NCBI RefSeq assembly: GCF_023507745.1
Contig: NZ_JALPZO010000155.1
Coordinates: forward strand, 1-64,000
Source: Vreelandella olivaria
GTDB taxonomy: Bacteria; Pseudomonadota; Gammaproteobacteria; Pseudomonadales; Halomonadaceae
DNA: 64,000 nt
Reading direction: 5' to 3'
Position numbers and translations under genes: made by a program. Under the pieces are notes generated by a model, which was given only the letters and a program-made list of their open reading frames with translations, searched no databases and was not told where the DNA came from. Shown here piece by piece: positions 19,338 through 28,462 of the stretch (positions within the stretch are counted from its first letter, which is position 1; every line of letters begins with the position of its first letter).

Positions 19338-19901
19338 CGCTCACTGGCCTGGCATGGTCAACTTGTAGTTAACCGTATTATTGCAAGCGGATTGCCATGT
19401 TTTGCCCAAGCACCTGCCCGACAAACACGCAGGTCAGAGCATAGGTTGAATGGATTAGTGTACGCATGGTCCACCTCCTGAACGTATTGAAATGCAGTTA
19501 CTCTGCCGCATGTAACTTTGGCGGCAGATACACTTAAACCTCGCCCGCAATGGCAGGTAATTGCTTAAACAAACGTAACGCTCCAAGCAGTTGCTCCTTT
19601 TCGTCACAAGGTGCCACCTGACTTGGTGCGCAAAGATCAACGCTGTGCTGATGGCCGGCGTTGACGAATCGATGAATGCCAGGTGTTGGCGGTGTCAGCA
19701 GGGCCGGATGGACGTGACAGCCACCGAAACATGTTCTGCCTCCGCCACGTACTCAACGCCCTTTCGGCCGGGTCGGCAACGATGCCTTCCCGGTTTAATG
19801 CGTCAGCATAGCTATGCGCCGAGCACAAGCACGCAGCACCCAGCGATTCGTCTACGCCACGCCTAGACGGTTCGTCGGCACGCAACGCTATGCGAGACAA
19901 T
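19338..19901 (+). promoter_or_regulatory. Long structured rne leader (probable autoregulatory 5' UTR)
   Basis: About 560 bases between the predicted promoter and the rne ATG hold no convincing gene. Near the start codon the sequence folds readily: GCATAGCTATGC at 19806-19817 is a perfect palindrome, and CGTCTA (19849-19854) pairs with TAGACG (19864-19869). In E. coli, RNase E cleaves hairpins in its own 361-base leader to control its level; I infer the same here, but I cannot show homology to the E. coli hairpins. Short open frames on both strands here lack ribosome sites. Confidence 0.45.
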
Positions 19902-22900
19902 ATGAAACGGATGCTTATTAACGCGACCCAGCCAGAAGAGCTGCGGGTCGCGCTGGTAGATGGACAACGCCTTTACGACCTGGATATCGAATCAGGCGCC
20001 AGGGAACAGAAAAAAGCCAACATTTATCGTGGTAAAATCACCCGTGTTGAACCCTCTCTTGAAGCTGCTTTCGTCGATTTTGGTGCCGAACGCCACGGTT
20101 TTTTACCGCTGAAAGAGATCTCCCGCGAATACTTTATAAAAGATGTCTCCGGTCGCCCCAGCATTAAAGAGGTGCTGAAAGAGGGTCAGGAGGTCATCGT
20201 CCAGGTTGATAAAGAGGAGCGCGGTAACAAAGGCGCCGCCCTCACAACATTTATCAGTCTGGCGGGACGCTTTTTAGTGCTAATGCCCAATAACCCACGT
20301 GCAGGCGGTATTTCACGCCGCATTGAGGGGGATGACCGCAGTCAGCTTAAAGACGCTATGGGACAGCTGACTGTACCGGATAAAATGGGCCTGATCGTAC
20401 GTACCGCAGGCATTGGCCGCAGCTCAGAAGAGTTACAGTGGGACCTGGATTATCTGGTACAGGTGTGGGAATCGATCACCACCGAGGCTGGCAAACGCTC
20501 AGCGCCCTTCCTGATTTACCGTGAGTCCAATGTCATCATCCGTGCCATGCGCGATTACTTACGCCAGGATATTGGCGAAGTATTGATCGACAGCCCTGAG
20601 ATCCACGCAGAGGCTTTGGGCTTTATTCGTCAGGTAATGCCGTCCTATCAGCAGAAAATCAAACTTTATGCTGATGAAGTACCGCTGTTTTCCCGTTTTC
20701 AGATTGAGTCACAAATCGAAACCGCCTATCAGCGCGAAGTTAAGCTCCCCTCTGGTGGCTCCATTGTTATCGACCACACCGAAGCACTGGTGTCCATTGA
20801 TATCAACTCGGCCCGCGCCACCCGTGGCAGCGATATCGAAGAGACCGCTCTACAGACAAACTCAGAGGCAGCTGACGAAATCGCACGTCAACTGCGTTTG
20901 CGGGATATCGGCGGCCTGGTGGTGATCGACTTTATTGATATGGGGCCAGCCCGCAATCAGCGTGAAGTTGAAAATCGCATGCGGGACGCCCTCAAGCTGG
21001 ACCGCGCTCGCGTACAGATTGGTCGTATTTCGCGCTTCGGCCTGATGGAGATGTCGCGTCAACGTCTGCGCCCCTCACTGGGTGAAACCAGTGGCGTGGT
21101 GTGCCCGCGCTGTAATGGTCAAGGCACGATCCGGGATGTACGCTCCTTGTCGCTTTCAATTATGCGCCTGATTGAAGAAGAGGCGATGAAAGAGCGCAGC
21201 GCACAAATTCGTGCCATCCTGCCGGTACCTGTCGCCACTTATCTACTGAACGAAAAGCGTAGTGTTTTAGCGGATATCGAATCCCGTCAGGGCGTTCGCG
21301 TGGTACTCCTGCCAAACCCGGATATGGATACCCCCCATTACGATGTCCAGCGTCTGCGAGACGATCATTTAGATGAAGATGACAGCCAGACCCTGTCCAG
21401 CTTCGAAATTTCCACAGATACGGAAGTAGGCAAAGAACCAGCCCCCAGCTTTGCACCACCAGCGCAACGCGCGGAGGCGGCCGTGAAGAGCGTAGTGCAT
21501 AACGCACCAGCGCCTGCCTCCCTGCAAACAGAAGAGGCGCCCGCTAAAGCCACGGCGCCGGCGCCCTCAGCATCAGAGCAGCCCAGTGCGATTGGCCGCT
21601 TTATTCGTGGTTTTGCCAAACTGCTTGGCGGCGATGAGAGCAAGGCCCCACAGCCGGAAACTGAAGCACCTGCAAAGCGCGAGCAACCCAAGCGCTCAAG
21701 CACTCAGGGCAGCCGCAACAGCGATAAAAAGCCTTCCCGCGAACGCAACGAAACCACCAGCAAAAGCGAGCAGCGCAGCAATAACCAGCTGCGCAATGCC
21801 AGCAGTGGTGATGATGCCGGAGATAAACGCAGCGGCCCCAGCCGTACCCGCAATCGCCGCCGCCACCCCCAGGAAGAGAGCAAACTGCAGGAAGGCAGCA
21901 ATAAAGGTGGCCGTCAGAAAGAATCGTCCAGCAACACGGCGAAGGAGGCCCAAAACGACACCACCAAGCAGGCCCAGACTGAGAGCCGCCGTGATGCGAA
22001 TCGTGACAAGCAGCGGGATAATAAGCCCAAAAGTGATGAGCCACGCAGCACGAATGCTACACCTGAGACCAAACCAGAGAGTGGCAAACAGGACGGTGCT
22101 CCGCAGGATGACGGTAAGCCAAAGCGGACACGCAATAACCCCCGCAACCGCTCGCGTAAACAGGCGATTAACCCCCAGGCCGAAGCGGAGCAACTGAAAC
22201 TTCAGGCTGACGCTGCCGATACAGCTACCAGCGAAGGTGGGCGAGTTACGCCAATCGAAGCACCCAAAGTGGACGACAGTGCTCCCATCGCGCAACTGGC
22301 TCCTCAGCCCAGCAGCGCTGATGCCTCTTCTGAGGAACAGCAACCGACTGCTGAGCGTGATGATGGCACAACAACAGCACAGCCTGCGGAGAAGGCAGAT
22401 AAAGCGCGCAAAGCAACCCATCAGCGCCGCCAGCCCAAAGCCGCACAGCCCGAGCCGGAAACGGAAGACACCACGGAAACACCTGCCCAGTCTCAGGCGG
22501 CATCTGCTCAGGCCTCCACGGCAGGCGAAGAGTTGCGTGCACCCCTGGCCGTTGATGAACCCGTCGAGGTTTCACCGGAAGCAACCGCTGCCAGGGCTGA
22601 AGCCAAACCAGCTGACACTGACGCAGCGCCACCGCAATCCGATGCAACAGCTGGCGATACAGCCTCAACGGCAACGGAAGAAGAGCTGTCTCCTGCACCG
22701 ACCACAGCTCAAGTGGAGCAAGCCCAGCCGGAGCGCCTGGCAGATGCCCCAGAAACTGTTGAAGCCCCGGTGACAAACAGCGGACCTGAAGCAAAAGTGA
22801 CGCCCAACGAACCCACCGCCGCGAGCGAGCCGGTAACGTCACAACTGTCTGAGGCGACGGCCCCTACTGTTGAGGAAGCGGCCAAAGCGCCAGAGAGTAC

Positions 22901-23126
22901 AGCGACAGAAACTGCGGTATCAGCACCGTCTGAAGAAGCCAAGGCGAGTGAAGAAACCGAGATAGCTGATGAGGCCACCTCATCCGGTGAGGTATCACCA
23001 CCCGCCAAGACGCTAGAAACGGCATCACCCCAGGAAGATGCCCCCAAACCAAGACGCCGTCGCCGCGCTCACAATGATCCACGTGAACTGCGTAAGCAGC
23101 AGACTCAGGATATTGGCAAAGAGTAA
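19902..23126 (+). CDS. rne: Ribonuclease E
   Basis: A 1074-residue endoribonuclease and degradosome scaffold. It starts [20 protein letters not shown], then S1 domain, 5'-sensor and the DNase I-like core with metal-binding Asp in [14 protein letters not shown] and [14 protein letters not shown], and the Zn-link CPRCNGQG. From about residue 500 the chain is low-complexity, rich in Ala, Pro, Glu, Lys and Arg, as in other RNase E tails. It includes basic stretches ([10 protein letters not shown]) and near the C-terminus [10 protein letters not shown], similar to the NDPR element reported to contact PNPase in Pseudomonas. A membrane-binding amphipathic helix may be [15 protein letters not shown] strong terminator follows. 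Confidence 0.97.
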   Translation: MKRMLINATQPEELRVALVDGQRLYDLDIESGAREQKKANIYRGKITRVEPSLEAAFVDFGAERHGFLPLKEISREYFIKDVSGRPSIKEVLKEGQEVIVQVDKEERGNKGAALTTFISLAGRFLVLMPNNPRAGGISRRIEGDDRSQLKDAMGQLTVPDKMGLIVRTAGIGRSSEELQWDLDYLVQVWESITTEAGKRSAPFLIYRESNVIIRAMRDYLRQDIGEVLIDSPEIHAEALGFIRQVMPSYQQKIKLYADEVPLFSRFQIESQIETAYQREVKLPSGGSIVIDHTEALVSIDINSARATRGSDIEETALQTNSEAADEIARQLRLRDIGGLVVIDFIDMGPARNQREVENRMRDALKLDRARVQIGRISRFGLMEMSRQRLRPSLGETSGVVCPRCNGQGTIRDVRSLSLSIMRLIEEEAMKERSAQIRAILPVPVATYLLNEKRSVLADIESRQGVRVVLLPNPDMDTPHYDVQRLRDDHLDEDDSQTLSSFEISTDTEVGKEPAPSFAPPAQRAEAAVKSVVHNAPAPASLQTEEAPAKATAPAPSASEQPSAIGRFIRGFAKLLGGDESKAPQPETEAPAKREQPKRSSTQGSRNSDKKPSRERNETTSKSEQRSNNQLRNASSGDDAGDKRSGPSRTRNRRRHPQEESKLQEGSNKGGRQKESSSNTAKEAQNDTTKQAQTESRRDANRDKQRDNKPKSDEPRSTNATPETKPESGKQDGAPQDDGKPKRTRNNPRNRSRKQAINPQAEAEQLKLQADAADTATSEGGRVTPIEAPKVDDSAPIAQLAPQPSSADASSEEQQPTAERDDGTTTAQPAEKADKARKATHQRRQPKAAQPEPETEDTTETPAQSQAASAQASTAGEELRAPLAVDEPVEVSPEATAARAEAKPADTDAAPPQSDATAGDTASTATEEELSPAPTTAQVEQAQPERLADAPETVEAPVTNSGPEAKVTPNEPTAASEPVTSQLSEATAPTVEEAAKAPESTATETAVSAPSEEAKASEETEIADEATSSGEVSPPAKTLETASPQEDAPKPRRRRRAHNDPRELRKQQTQDIGKE

Positions 23127-23140
23127 GATGCTGGCAACTA

Positions 23141-23166
23141 AAACCCCGCTACGGCGGGGTTTTTTT
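23141..23166 (+). terminator. Intrinsic terminator of rne
   Basis: AAACCCCGC, loop TACG, GCGGGGTTT followed by a run of seven T. It starts 14 bases after the rne stop and ends before the convergent murB stop at 23185. The A-run on the other side lets it work for murB too. Confidence 0.9.
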
Positions 23167-23184
23167 CGGGCTATCGCTGTCTAT

Positions 23185-24195
23185 TTATGCCTGTATCAGC
23201 CGAGGCTCAGGCTCAAGTTCAATGTTAAAGCGATCCAATACCACCTGGATAATACGCCCGGCAAATTGCAATAATTCACGACGATCACCACCGCCAAAAT
23301 GCACAATCACAAGCGCCTGGCGCTCATGAACGCCAAATGCTCCCTCACGCCCCCCCTTTAGCCCGCACTGGTCAATCAACCAGCCTGCCGCCAGCTTGGT
23401 CAACCCTTCCGGTTGGGGGAAATGTGGCATATCAGGGTATGTCTGAAGCAAACGAGCTGCCTGGGCATTGCTAACCAGTGGATTTTTAAAGAAGCTACCG
23501 GCATTGGCAAGCTGCTGCGGATCAGGCAGCTTCTCCTGTCGAATAGTGCAAACCGCGTTGGCGACTGCCAAGGGATTTGGCGATGCAGGCACTCTTGAAG
23601 CAAGGTCCCCATAATGGAGCCTGGGAGCAGGCTGCCTGGATAAACGCAGTGCAAGCTGGGTAATGACGACTTTATCAGCCAACTGATGCTTAAAAATACT
23701 ATCACGATAGCCGAATTGACATGAGACTCTATCCATCCAGCGCAGATTGCCCGACTTGAGGCCAACGACCTGAACCCCTAACAGAACATCCTTGAGCTCC
23801 ACGCCGTAGGCCCCGATATTCTGAATCGGTGCGGCGCCACAGTTGCCGGGAATAAGCGCCAGGTTTTCGAGTCCCCATAGGCCACGCTCAGCCAGCCTCA
23901 TCACCAGGGAGTGCCAGTTCACCCCCGCCCCCACGTAGGCCACCACATCATTGCCACAGCTTTCCAGCCACCAATGCTGAAATGACGGGCGAATGGCAAT
24001 TCCATGTAGTTGAGGAGGCAGCAGCACATTACTTCCCCCACCCAACAGGGTAACAGGCCACCGCCTGTTGGCAGCTTCGTGCATCACTGCCTGCAAGCCA
24101 CTCAGGGTTTGAGGAGCGGCGTACCAATCCACATGACAAGGTAACCGCAATGTATTAGAGCGTGTGAGATCGACGCTCTGCTGGAGGGTGGTCAT
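23185..24195 (-). CDS. murB: UDP-N-acetylenolpyruvoylglucosamine reductase
   Basis: A 336-residue FAD enzyme that reduces UDP-GlcNAc-enolpyruvate to UDP-MurNAc with NADPH. Visible are NTLRLPCHVDWYA at the N-terminus, the FAD-binding LLGGGSNVLLPP, ALIPGNCGAAPIQNIGAYG, and the proton-donor Ser in ANAGSFFKNP. The C-terminal end is of the E. coli type I form. ATG 24195 starts one base after the stop of the phosphatase gene; an ATG at 24210 is an alternative and neither has a clear ribosome site. It ends the kdsB-phosphatase-murB string. Confidence 0.94.
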   Translation of the reverse strand: MTTLQQSVDLTRSNTLRLPCHVDWYAAPQTLSGLQAVMHEAANRRWPVTLLGGGSNVLLPPQLHGIAIRPSFQHWWLESCGNDVVAYVGAGVNWHSLVMRLAERGLWGLENLALIPGNCGAAPIQNIGAYGVELKDVLLGVQVVGLKSGNLRWMDRVSCQFGYRDSIFKHQLADKVVITQLALRLSRQPAPRLHYGDLASRVPASPNPLAVANAVCTIRQEKLPDPQQLANAGSFFKNPLVSNAQAARLLQTYPDMPHFPQPEGLTKLAAGWLIDQCGLKGGREGAFGVHERQALVIVHFGGGDRRELLQFAGRIIQVVLDRFNIELEPEPRLIQA

Positions 24196-24196
24196 A

Positions 24197-24670
24197 CTAC
24201 TGGCGCCCATTTATCAACTCGGCAATGAGCCCTTCTGAAGCTTTCTGAATCATATCCAAAACCGCTTCAAATCCTTCTTCTCCCCCGTAGTAGGGATCAG
24301 GTACTTCGGCATCCGGCATACCGGCAAAAGCTAAAAAGAGTCCCACGCGCGCTTGGCTTTCCGGGGGCTGAAGTGCTCGCATTGCGCTCAGGTTATCGCG
24401 GTCCATCGCCAGTACATAATCAAACACCAGAAAGTCATTGGCACTGAGTTGTCGGGCACGCAAGCAACTGATATCAATACCACGACGCTTGGCTGCCAGC
24501 TGCGCACGCTCATCCGGTGCCTTACCAACATGCCAATGCCCGACACCACATGAATCAACCCTGATGAAATCACTCAACCCAGCGTCGTCCACTGCACGCT
24601 GAAAAACACCTTCTGCGGTTGGGGAGCGACAAATATTGCCTAAACATACAAATAGTATGCGCTTCTTCAT
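24197..24670 (-). CDS. Low-molecular-weight protein-tyrosine phosphatase
   Basis: A 157-residue cytoplasmic phosphatase. The active-site loop C-X5-R is [14 protein letters not shown] near the N-terminus, and the general-acid Asp is in [13 protein letters not shown]. Its start overlaps the kdsB stop as ATGA. Wzb/Etp relatives act on tyrosine kinases of capsule export, but no kinase or capsule gene is nearby; in Pseudomonas the gene sits in the same place (annotated ptpA). The substrate is unknown. Confidence 0.92.
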   Translation of the reverse strand: MKKRILFVCLGNICRSPTAEGVFQRAVDDAGLSDFIRVDSCGVGHWHVGKAPDERAQLAAKRRGIDISCLRARQLSANDFLVFDYVLAMDRDNLSAMRALQPPESQARVGLFLAFAGMPDAEVPDPYYGGEEGFEAVLDMIQKASEGLIAELINGRQ

Positions 24671-25455
24671 TCAGCCCCCTTCCCTGCCTTCGTCAAAATC
24701 GCTCTGACACGCTCAAGGTCTTCAGCGGTATCTACCCCGGGCGGGTTGACGGTACTGGCAAGCGCCACTTGGATGGCATAACCATGCTGCAAGGCGCGCA
24801 ACTGCTCCAATTGCTCAAGCTGCTCCAGGCTGGAGGGTGCAAGTGTGCGGTAAGCTGACAAAAAGCCAGCCCGATAAGCATAAATACCGATATGACGCAG
24901 CCAAGCATCCGTTTCAAGCAGCGCAGGCTGGGCCTTGAAATGCTCCCGATCCCATGGAATCGGGGCACGGGAAAAATAGAGCGCCCGCCCCTGCAGAGAA
25001 CGCACCACCTTAACGACGTTGGCGTTAAAGAGCGTTTCCACGTCGCTAATCGGCTCCGCAAGCGTGGCAATGGCTGCCTCAGGATCATCCGCCAAACGAA
25101 GCGCGACCTGATCAATCAGCACGGGCGGAATTAACGGCTCATCCCCCTGCACATTCACCACCAGTTGCTCATCGCCAAGAGCCAATTGCTCGGCCACTTC
25201 TGCCAGACGATCTGTCCCCGAGAGGTGATCACTACGGGTCATTACCACCTCGGCACCATAAGGCAGCATGACATCTCTAATCCGTTCGTCATCCGTAGCC
25301 ACCACAACCTGACGAGCCTGACTTTGACATGCACGGCGCCACACGTGGGCAACCATTGGCTCACCCGCTATATCCAGCAACGGTTTACCAGGAAGCCGGC
25401 TAGAGCCATAGCGGGCGGGAACAACAGCAATGAAACCTGGCTCCGCAATGGCCAT
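24667..25455 (-). CDS. kdsB: 3-deoxy-manno-octulosonate cytidylyltransferase
   Basis: A 262-residue enzyme that activates Kdo with CTP for lipid A core synthesis. It starts with [19 protein letters not shown], followed by [20 protein letters not shown] and the [13 protein letters not shown] substrate region. Near residue 205 it carries a tandem [10 protein letters not shown], longer than usual by one repeat. AGGAG lies 7 bases before the ATG, which overlaps the stop of the Trm112-like gene (TAATG). Its place after lpxK puts two lipid A steps in one unit. Confidence 0.96.
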   Translation of the reverse strand: MAIAEPGFIAVVPARYGSSRLPGKPLLDIAGEPMVAHVWRRACQSQARQVVVATDDERIRDVMLPYGAEVVMTRSDHLSGTDRLAEVAEQLALGDEQLVVNVQGDEPLIPPVLIDQVALRLADDPEAAIATLAEPISDVETLFNANVVKVVRSLQGRALYFSRAPIPWDREHFKAQPALLETDAWLRHIGIYAYRAGFLSAYRTLAPSSLEQLEQLEQLRALQHGYAIQVALASTVNPPGVDTAEDLERVRAILTKAGKGAE

Positions 25456-25664
25456 TACGCTTCTCCTGTTCGGCCTGGAGAGGTGGGTAATTTTTCATCG
25501 GCATCCATTTCCCGCGCCTCCTCAGGAAGCATCACCGGAATGCCATCCTGAATGGGGTAAGCAAGACCATCGTAATAACAAAGCAATTCCGGTGCCTCGC
25601 GATCGTATTTGAGCTTGCCATTACAAAGCGGGCAAACCAGCATCGCCAGCAATTCCTTATCCAT
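25455..25664 (-). CDS. ycaR: Trm112-family protein (YcaR)
   Basis: A 69-residue zinc-ribbon-like protein. It reads [20 protein letters not shown], then [20 protein letters not shown]. Only the first Cys pair is complete; of the second pair one Cys remains. Trm112 proteins activate methyltransferases in eukaryotes and archaea; the role of the bacterial YcaR form is not known. It overlaps the end of lpxK by 8 bases and the start of kdsB, as in many gamma-proteobacteria. Confidence 0.92.
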   Translation of the reverse strand: MDKELLAMLVCPLCNGKLKYDREAPELLCYYDGLAYPIQDGIPVMLPEEAREMDADEKLPTSPGRTGEA

Positions 25665-26673
25665 GAGTGCATCCCCTTTCGGAAAGCGCTGACAGCTTAA
25701 CTGCCAACCAGTGTTCAAACTCTGGCGGAAGCACCGCTTCCACCTCTAAAACCCAGCTATCCGCTGGTGCAATATCTCGGCATTTCACTGCATCTTTAGC
25801 CGTCATCACCACAGGCCGCTGTTCATCAAAGCGGAATACCTCTGCATCAAAGCGCTGGTGGTCCGCAAGTGGACGCATATCGCCTTCAATACCCAATCCA
25901 CGCAACGTATTAAAAAAACGTTCCGGGTGACCAATGCCCGCCACCGCATTCACGGGCAATGTAAAAGGGAGCGGAGTGAGTTCCCTGGCGTGGTTATCCT
26001 CCAGGCAACGCCAGCGCTGTGGACAGAGTTGCATAGGCGTTGTAGGTACCGGTAGCGGCTTGGACAGGTCTCCATTCACAATAACAGCGTCTACACGGCT
26101 CAAACGATCAGAAGCTTCCCGCAGAGGGCCTGCGGGCAGACAGCGCTCATTGCCCAGACCGCGCGCGCCATCCACGACAACGAGTTCAATATCTCGACCT
26201 AACGCCAAATGCTGCAAGCCATCATCGCTGATAATAATATTGCAGCCACGCCCGACCAGTTCTCTGGCGCCCCGCACTCGCTGGGGATCCGCCACCACGC
26301 AAAGCCCTGTCTGCTGAGCCAGCATAACAGGCTCATCGCCGCTGATAGCAGGGTCGGTAGACGCAGTTACCAATAGGGGGTAGTGCGCCCCCTTACCGCC
26401 ATATCCACGCGTGACGATACCAGGACGCCACCCTTGGCTCACCAGCCAATGCGACAGCCATGCCACCAGTGGCGACTTTCCGGTTCCCCCTAAGGTGATA
26501 TTGCCCACCACAATAACGGGCACCGGCGCTTGCCAAACGGTTTTTCCCCCATGGAGGTAAGCTCTTTCGCGCCGCGACATAAGATAACGGTATAAAATAC
26601 CAAGCGGATAGAGGGGAACCAGCCACCGGCTGCCGCTGTAAGCTGCCGTCAACCAGTGCTGCGCCCGGTTCAT
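25657..26673 (-). CDS. lpxK: Tetraacyldisaccharide 4'-kinase
   Basis: A 338-residue inner-membrane-associated kinase that adds the 4'-phosphate to the lipid A precursor, forming lipid IVA. One N-terminal hydrophobic anchor (WLVPLYPLGILYRYL) precedes the Walker A VGNITLGGTGKSPLV. Further on are TRGYGGKG, GDEPVML and the DDGLQHLALGRD region. The start overlaps the msbA stop (ATGA), with AGGAG upstream. The msbA-lpxK pair is a classical arrangement. Confidence 0.96.
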   Translation of the reverse strand: MNRAQHWLTAAYSGSRWLVPLYPLGILYRYLMSRRERAYLHGGKTVWQAPVPVIVVGNITLGGTGKSPLVAWLSHWLVSQGWRPGIVTRGYGGKGAHYPLLVTASTDPAISGDEPVMLAQQTGLCVVADPQRVRGARELVGRGCNIIISDDGLQHLALGRDIELVVVDGARGLGNERCLPAGPLREASDRLSRVDAVIVNGDLSKPLPVPTTPMQLCPQRWRCLEDNHARELTPLPFTLPVNAVAGIGHPERFFNTLRGLGIEGDMRPLADHQRFDAEVFRFDEQRPVVMTAKDAVKCRDIAPADSWVLEVEAVLPPEFEHWLAVKLSALSERGCTHG

Positions 26674-28406
26674 TCACTCTCCTGAAACTGTAGCTGATGC
26701 AGGGCTGCATAGGCACCTCCCGCCTCTAATAACGTCTGATGAGTCCCCTCCTCAATCACACGCCCCTGATCCATCACCAGAATGCGATCAGCGCGCTCAA
26801 TCGTTGAGAGTCGATGGGCAATTACCAAAGTAGTACGACCTTCACAGACACGCTCAAGGGCTTTTTGAATATAACGCTCTGACTCGGTATCCAGTGCCGA
26901 AGTTGCTTCATCCAGGATCAGAATGGGGGCATCCTTGAAAATGGCCCTGGCAATTGCCAGTCGCTGCCGCTGGCCACCTGACAACATCACACCATTCTCT
27001 CCAACAACCGTGGCATAGCCGTTGGGCAGTTTTTCAATAAACTCACTGGCATAGGCTGCTTGCGCTGCGGCCTCAACCGCCGCAGGGTCAGGGTTTACCA
27101 CTCCGTAAGCGATATTGTCGGCAATGGTCGAATTAAATAGAGTGACCTGCTGGGATACCAGGGCGATATGCTGCCGCAACGGTCCCAGGGCATAATCGTT
27201 AGCATTGACCCCATCGATCAAAATTCGGCCTTCGCTTGGACTGTAAAAACGTGGTAACAGACTGACCAGGGTTGATTTCCCACTTCCTGAGCGACCGACG
27301 ATCGCCACTAGCTCACCAGGCGCAACTCGTAGATTGATACTATGCAGAACGTTGGGCTGGTCATCAGCGTAGCGAAAACTCACATTATCAATAACCACAT
27401 CCCCAGTTAACTGATGGGGGATTTCCCCGCCTTCATCCTGCTCAGGCGTTAAGTCCAGCAGCCCAAACAGCTCCGAGGCGGCCGCAATCCCCTTTTGTAT
27501 CTCGCCGTTTACTTCGGTTAGCTGACGAACAGGTTTGATCATAAGGGCAGCAGCGGTAATAAACGCCACAAACTCGCCCGGGGTCATATCGGCCATTAGC
27601 GCAGGCGACATCGCCAGCCATACCAGCAGTGCCATGGAGATAGCCACCAGCATAAGCACTACTGGCGAACTGACAGCGCGGGTCATGGCTTCTTTCATGC
27701 TCTGGCGGCGGTTCTCTTCGCTGACACGATCAAAGCGCTGCTTTTCATACTCTTCTGCGCCATGCGTGCGCACTACACGATAGCCCGATAGCGCTTCAGA
27801 GGCCACATGAGTAACATCCCCCATGGAGTGCTGAATACGCTTGGAAATACGCCTGAAACGCTTGCTAACATAACTGACAACTGCCGCAATCAGCGGTGTT
27901 ACGCCCAAGAACAGTAGCGTCAGCATCCAGTTCGTCCAGAACAGGTAACCTATCAGCCCGATAACGAACAAACCTTCTCGCAGAATAATAGTGACCGCGT
28001 TAGTCGCCGCACCCGCCACTTGCTCAACATGGTAAGTAACCCGTGAAACCAGGTGTCCACTTGAGTGATGATCAAAAAAGCGGCCAGGCAAATGCAGCAG
28101 ATGAGCAAATACATTACAACGCAGCGTGTGAATCACATAACGCCCGACGTAGGCCATATAGTAAGTGCTTAAAAAGGTTCCCAAGCCACGTGATGCAAAC
28201 ATCAGCACCACGAATAACGGTAAGAAGAGCCTAAAGGCGGCATCAGGATTCTGAATGCCATCAATCAACCGTTTCATCATTTCTGCCAGCGCCGTGCTGG
28301 AAGCGGCATAAATCAAAAAGCCAGTTACCGCTAACGCAAACGCACGCCAGTGGGGTTTAACATAGCCCAACAACCGTTTATAAAGAATCCAACCTGAGTC
28401 AGTCAC
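26670..28406 (-). CDS. msbA: Lipid A flippase MsbA
   Basis: A 578-residue half-size ABC exporter that flips core-lipid A to the outer leaflet of the inner membrane, working as a homodimer. Six membrane segments span residues 20-310, followed by the ATPase with Walker A VGRSGSGKSTLVSLL, signature LSGGQRQRLAIARA and Walker B ILILDEATSALD. GTG 28406 is preferred (AGGAG 5 bases upstream); ATG 28421 would add five residues. It starts the msbA-lpxK-ycaR-kdsB unit. Confidence 0.95.
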   Translation of the reverse strand: MTDSGWILYKRLLGYVKPHWRAFALAVTGFLIYAASSTALAEMMKRLIDGIQNPDAAFRLFLPLFVVLMFASRGLGTFLSTYYMAYVGRYVIHTLRCNVFAHLLHLPGRFFDHHSSGHLVSRVTYHVEQVAGAATNAVTIILREGLFVIGLIGYLFWTNWMLTLLFLGVTPLIAAVVSYVSKRFRRISKRIQHSMGDVTHVASEALSGYRVVRTHGAEEYEKQRFDRVSEENRRQSMKEAMTRAVSSPVVLMLVAISMALLVWLAMSPALMADMTPGEFVAFITAAALMIKPVRQLTEVNGEIQKGIAAASELFGLLDLTPEQDEGGEIPHQLTGDVVIDNVSFRYADDQPNVLHSINLRVAPGELVAIVGRSGSGKSTLVSLLPRFYSPSEGRILIDGVNANDYALGPLRQHIALVSQQVTLFNSTIADNIAYGVVNPDPAAVEAAAQAAYASEFIEKLPNGYATVVGENGVMLSGGQRQRLAIARAIFKDAPILILDEATSALDTESERYIQKALERVCEGRTTLVIAHRLSTIERADRILVMDQGRVIEEGTHQTLLEAGGAYAALHQLQFQESE

Positions 28407-28462
28407 ACGCGCTCCTGGCATTAGTGTGCAGTGCGCAGAATTCTACCTTAAGGCGAGGCGCA

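Noticed and set aside
19591-19900. Open frames on both strands in the rne leader
   Set aside because: No ribosome sites, no family likeness; the region reads better as a structured leader.
21601-22842. Several long minus- and plus-strand frames over the rne tail
   Set aside because: The repetitive, biased composition of the RNase E tail leaves other frames open; the products are Leu/Val/Ala/Arg-rich noise.
24790-24830. LEQ repeat in kdsB as a possible assembly artefact
   Set aside because: The repeat units differ at the DNA level and the frame is intact, so a real small expansion is more likely.
26670-28406. msbA as a multidrug exporter instead of lipid A flippase
   Set aside because: Sequence alone allows either, but overlap with lpxK and the kdsB neighbourhood favour MsbA.
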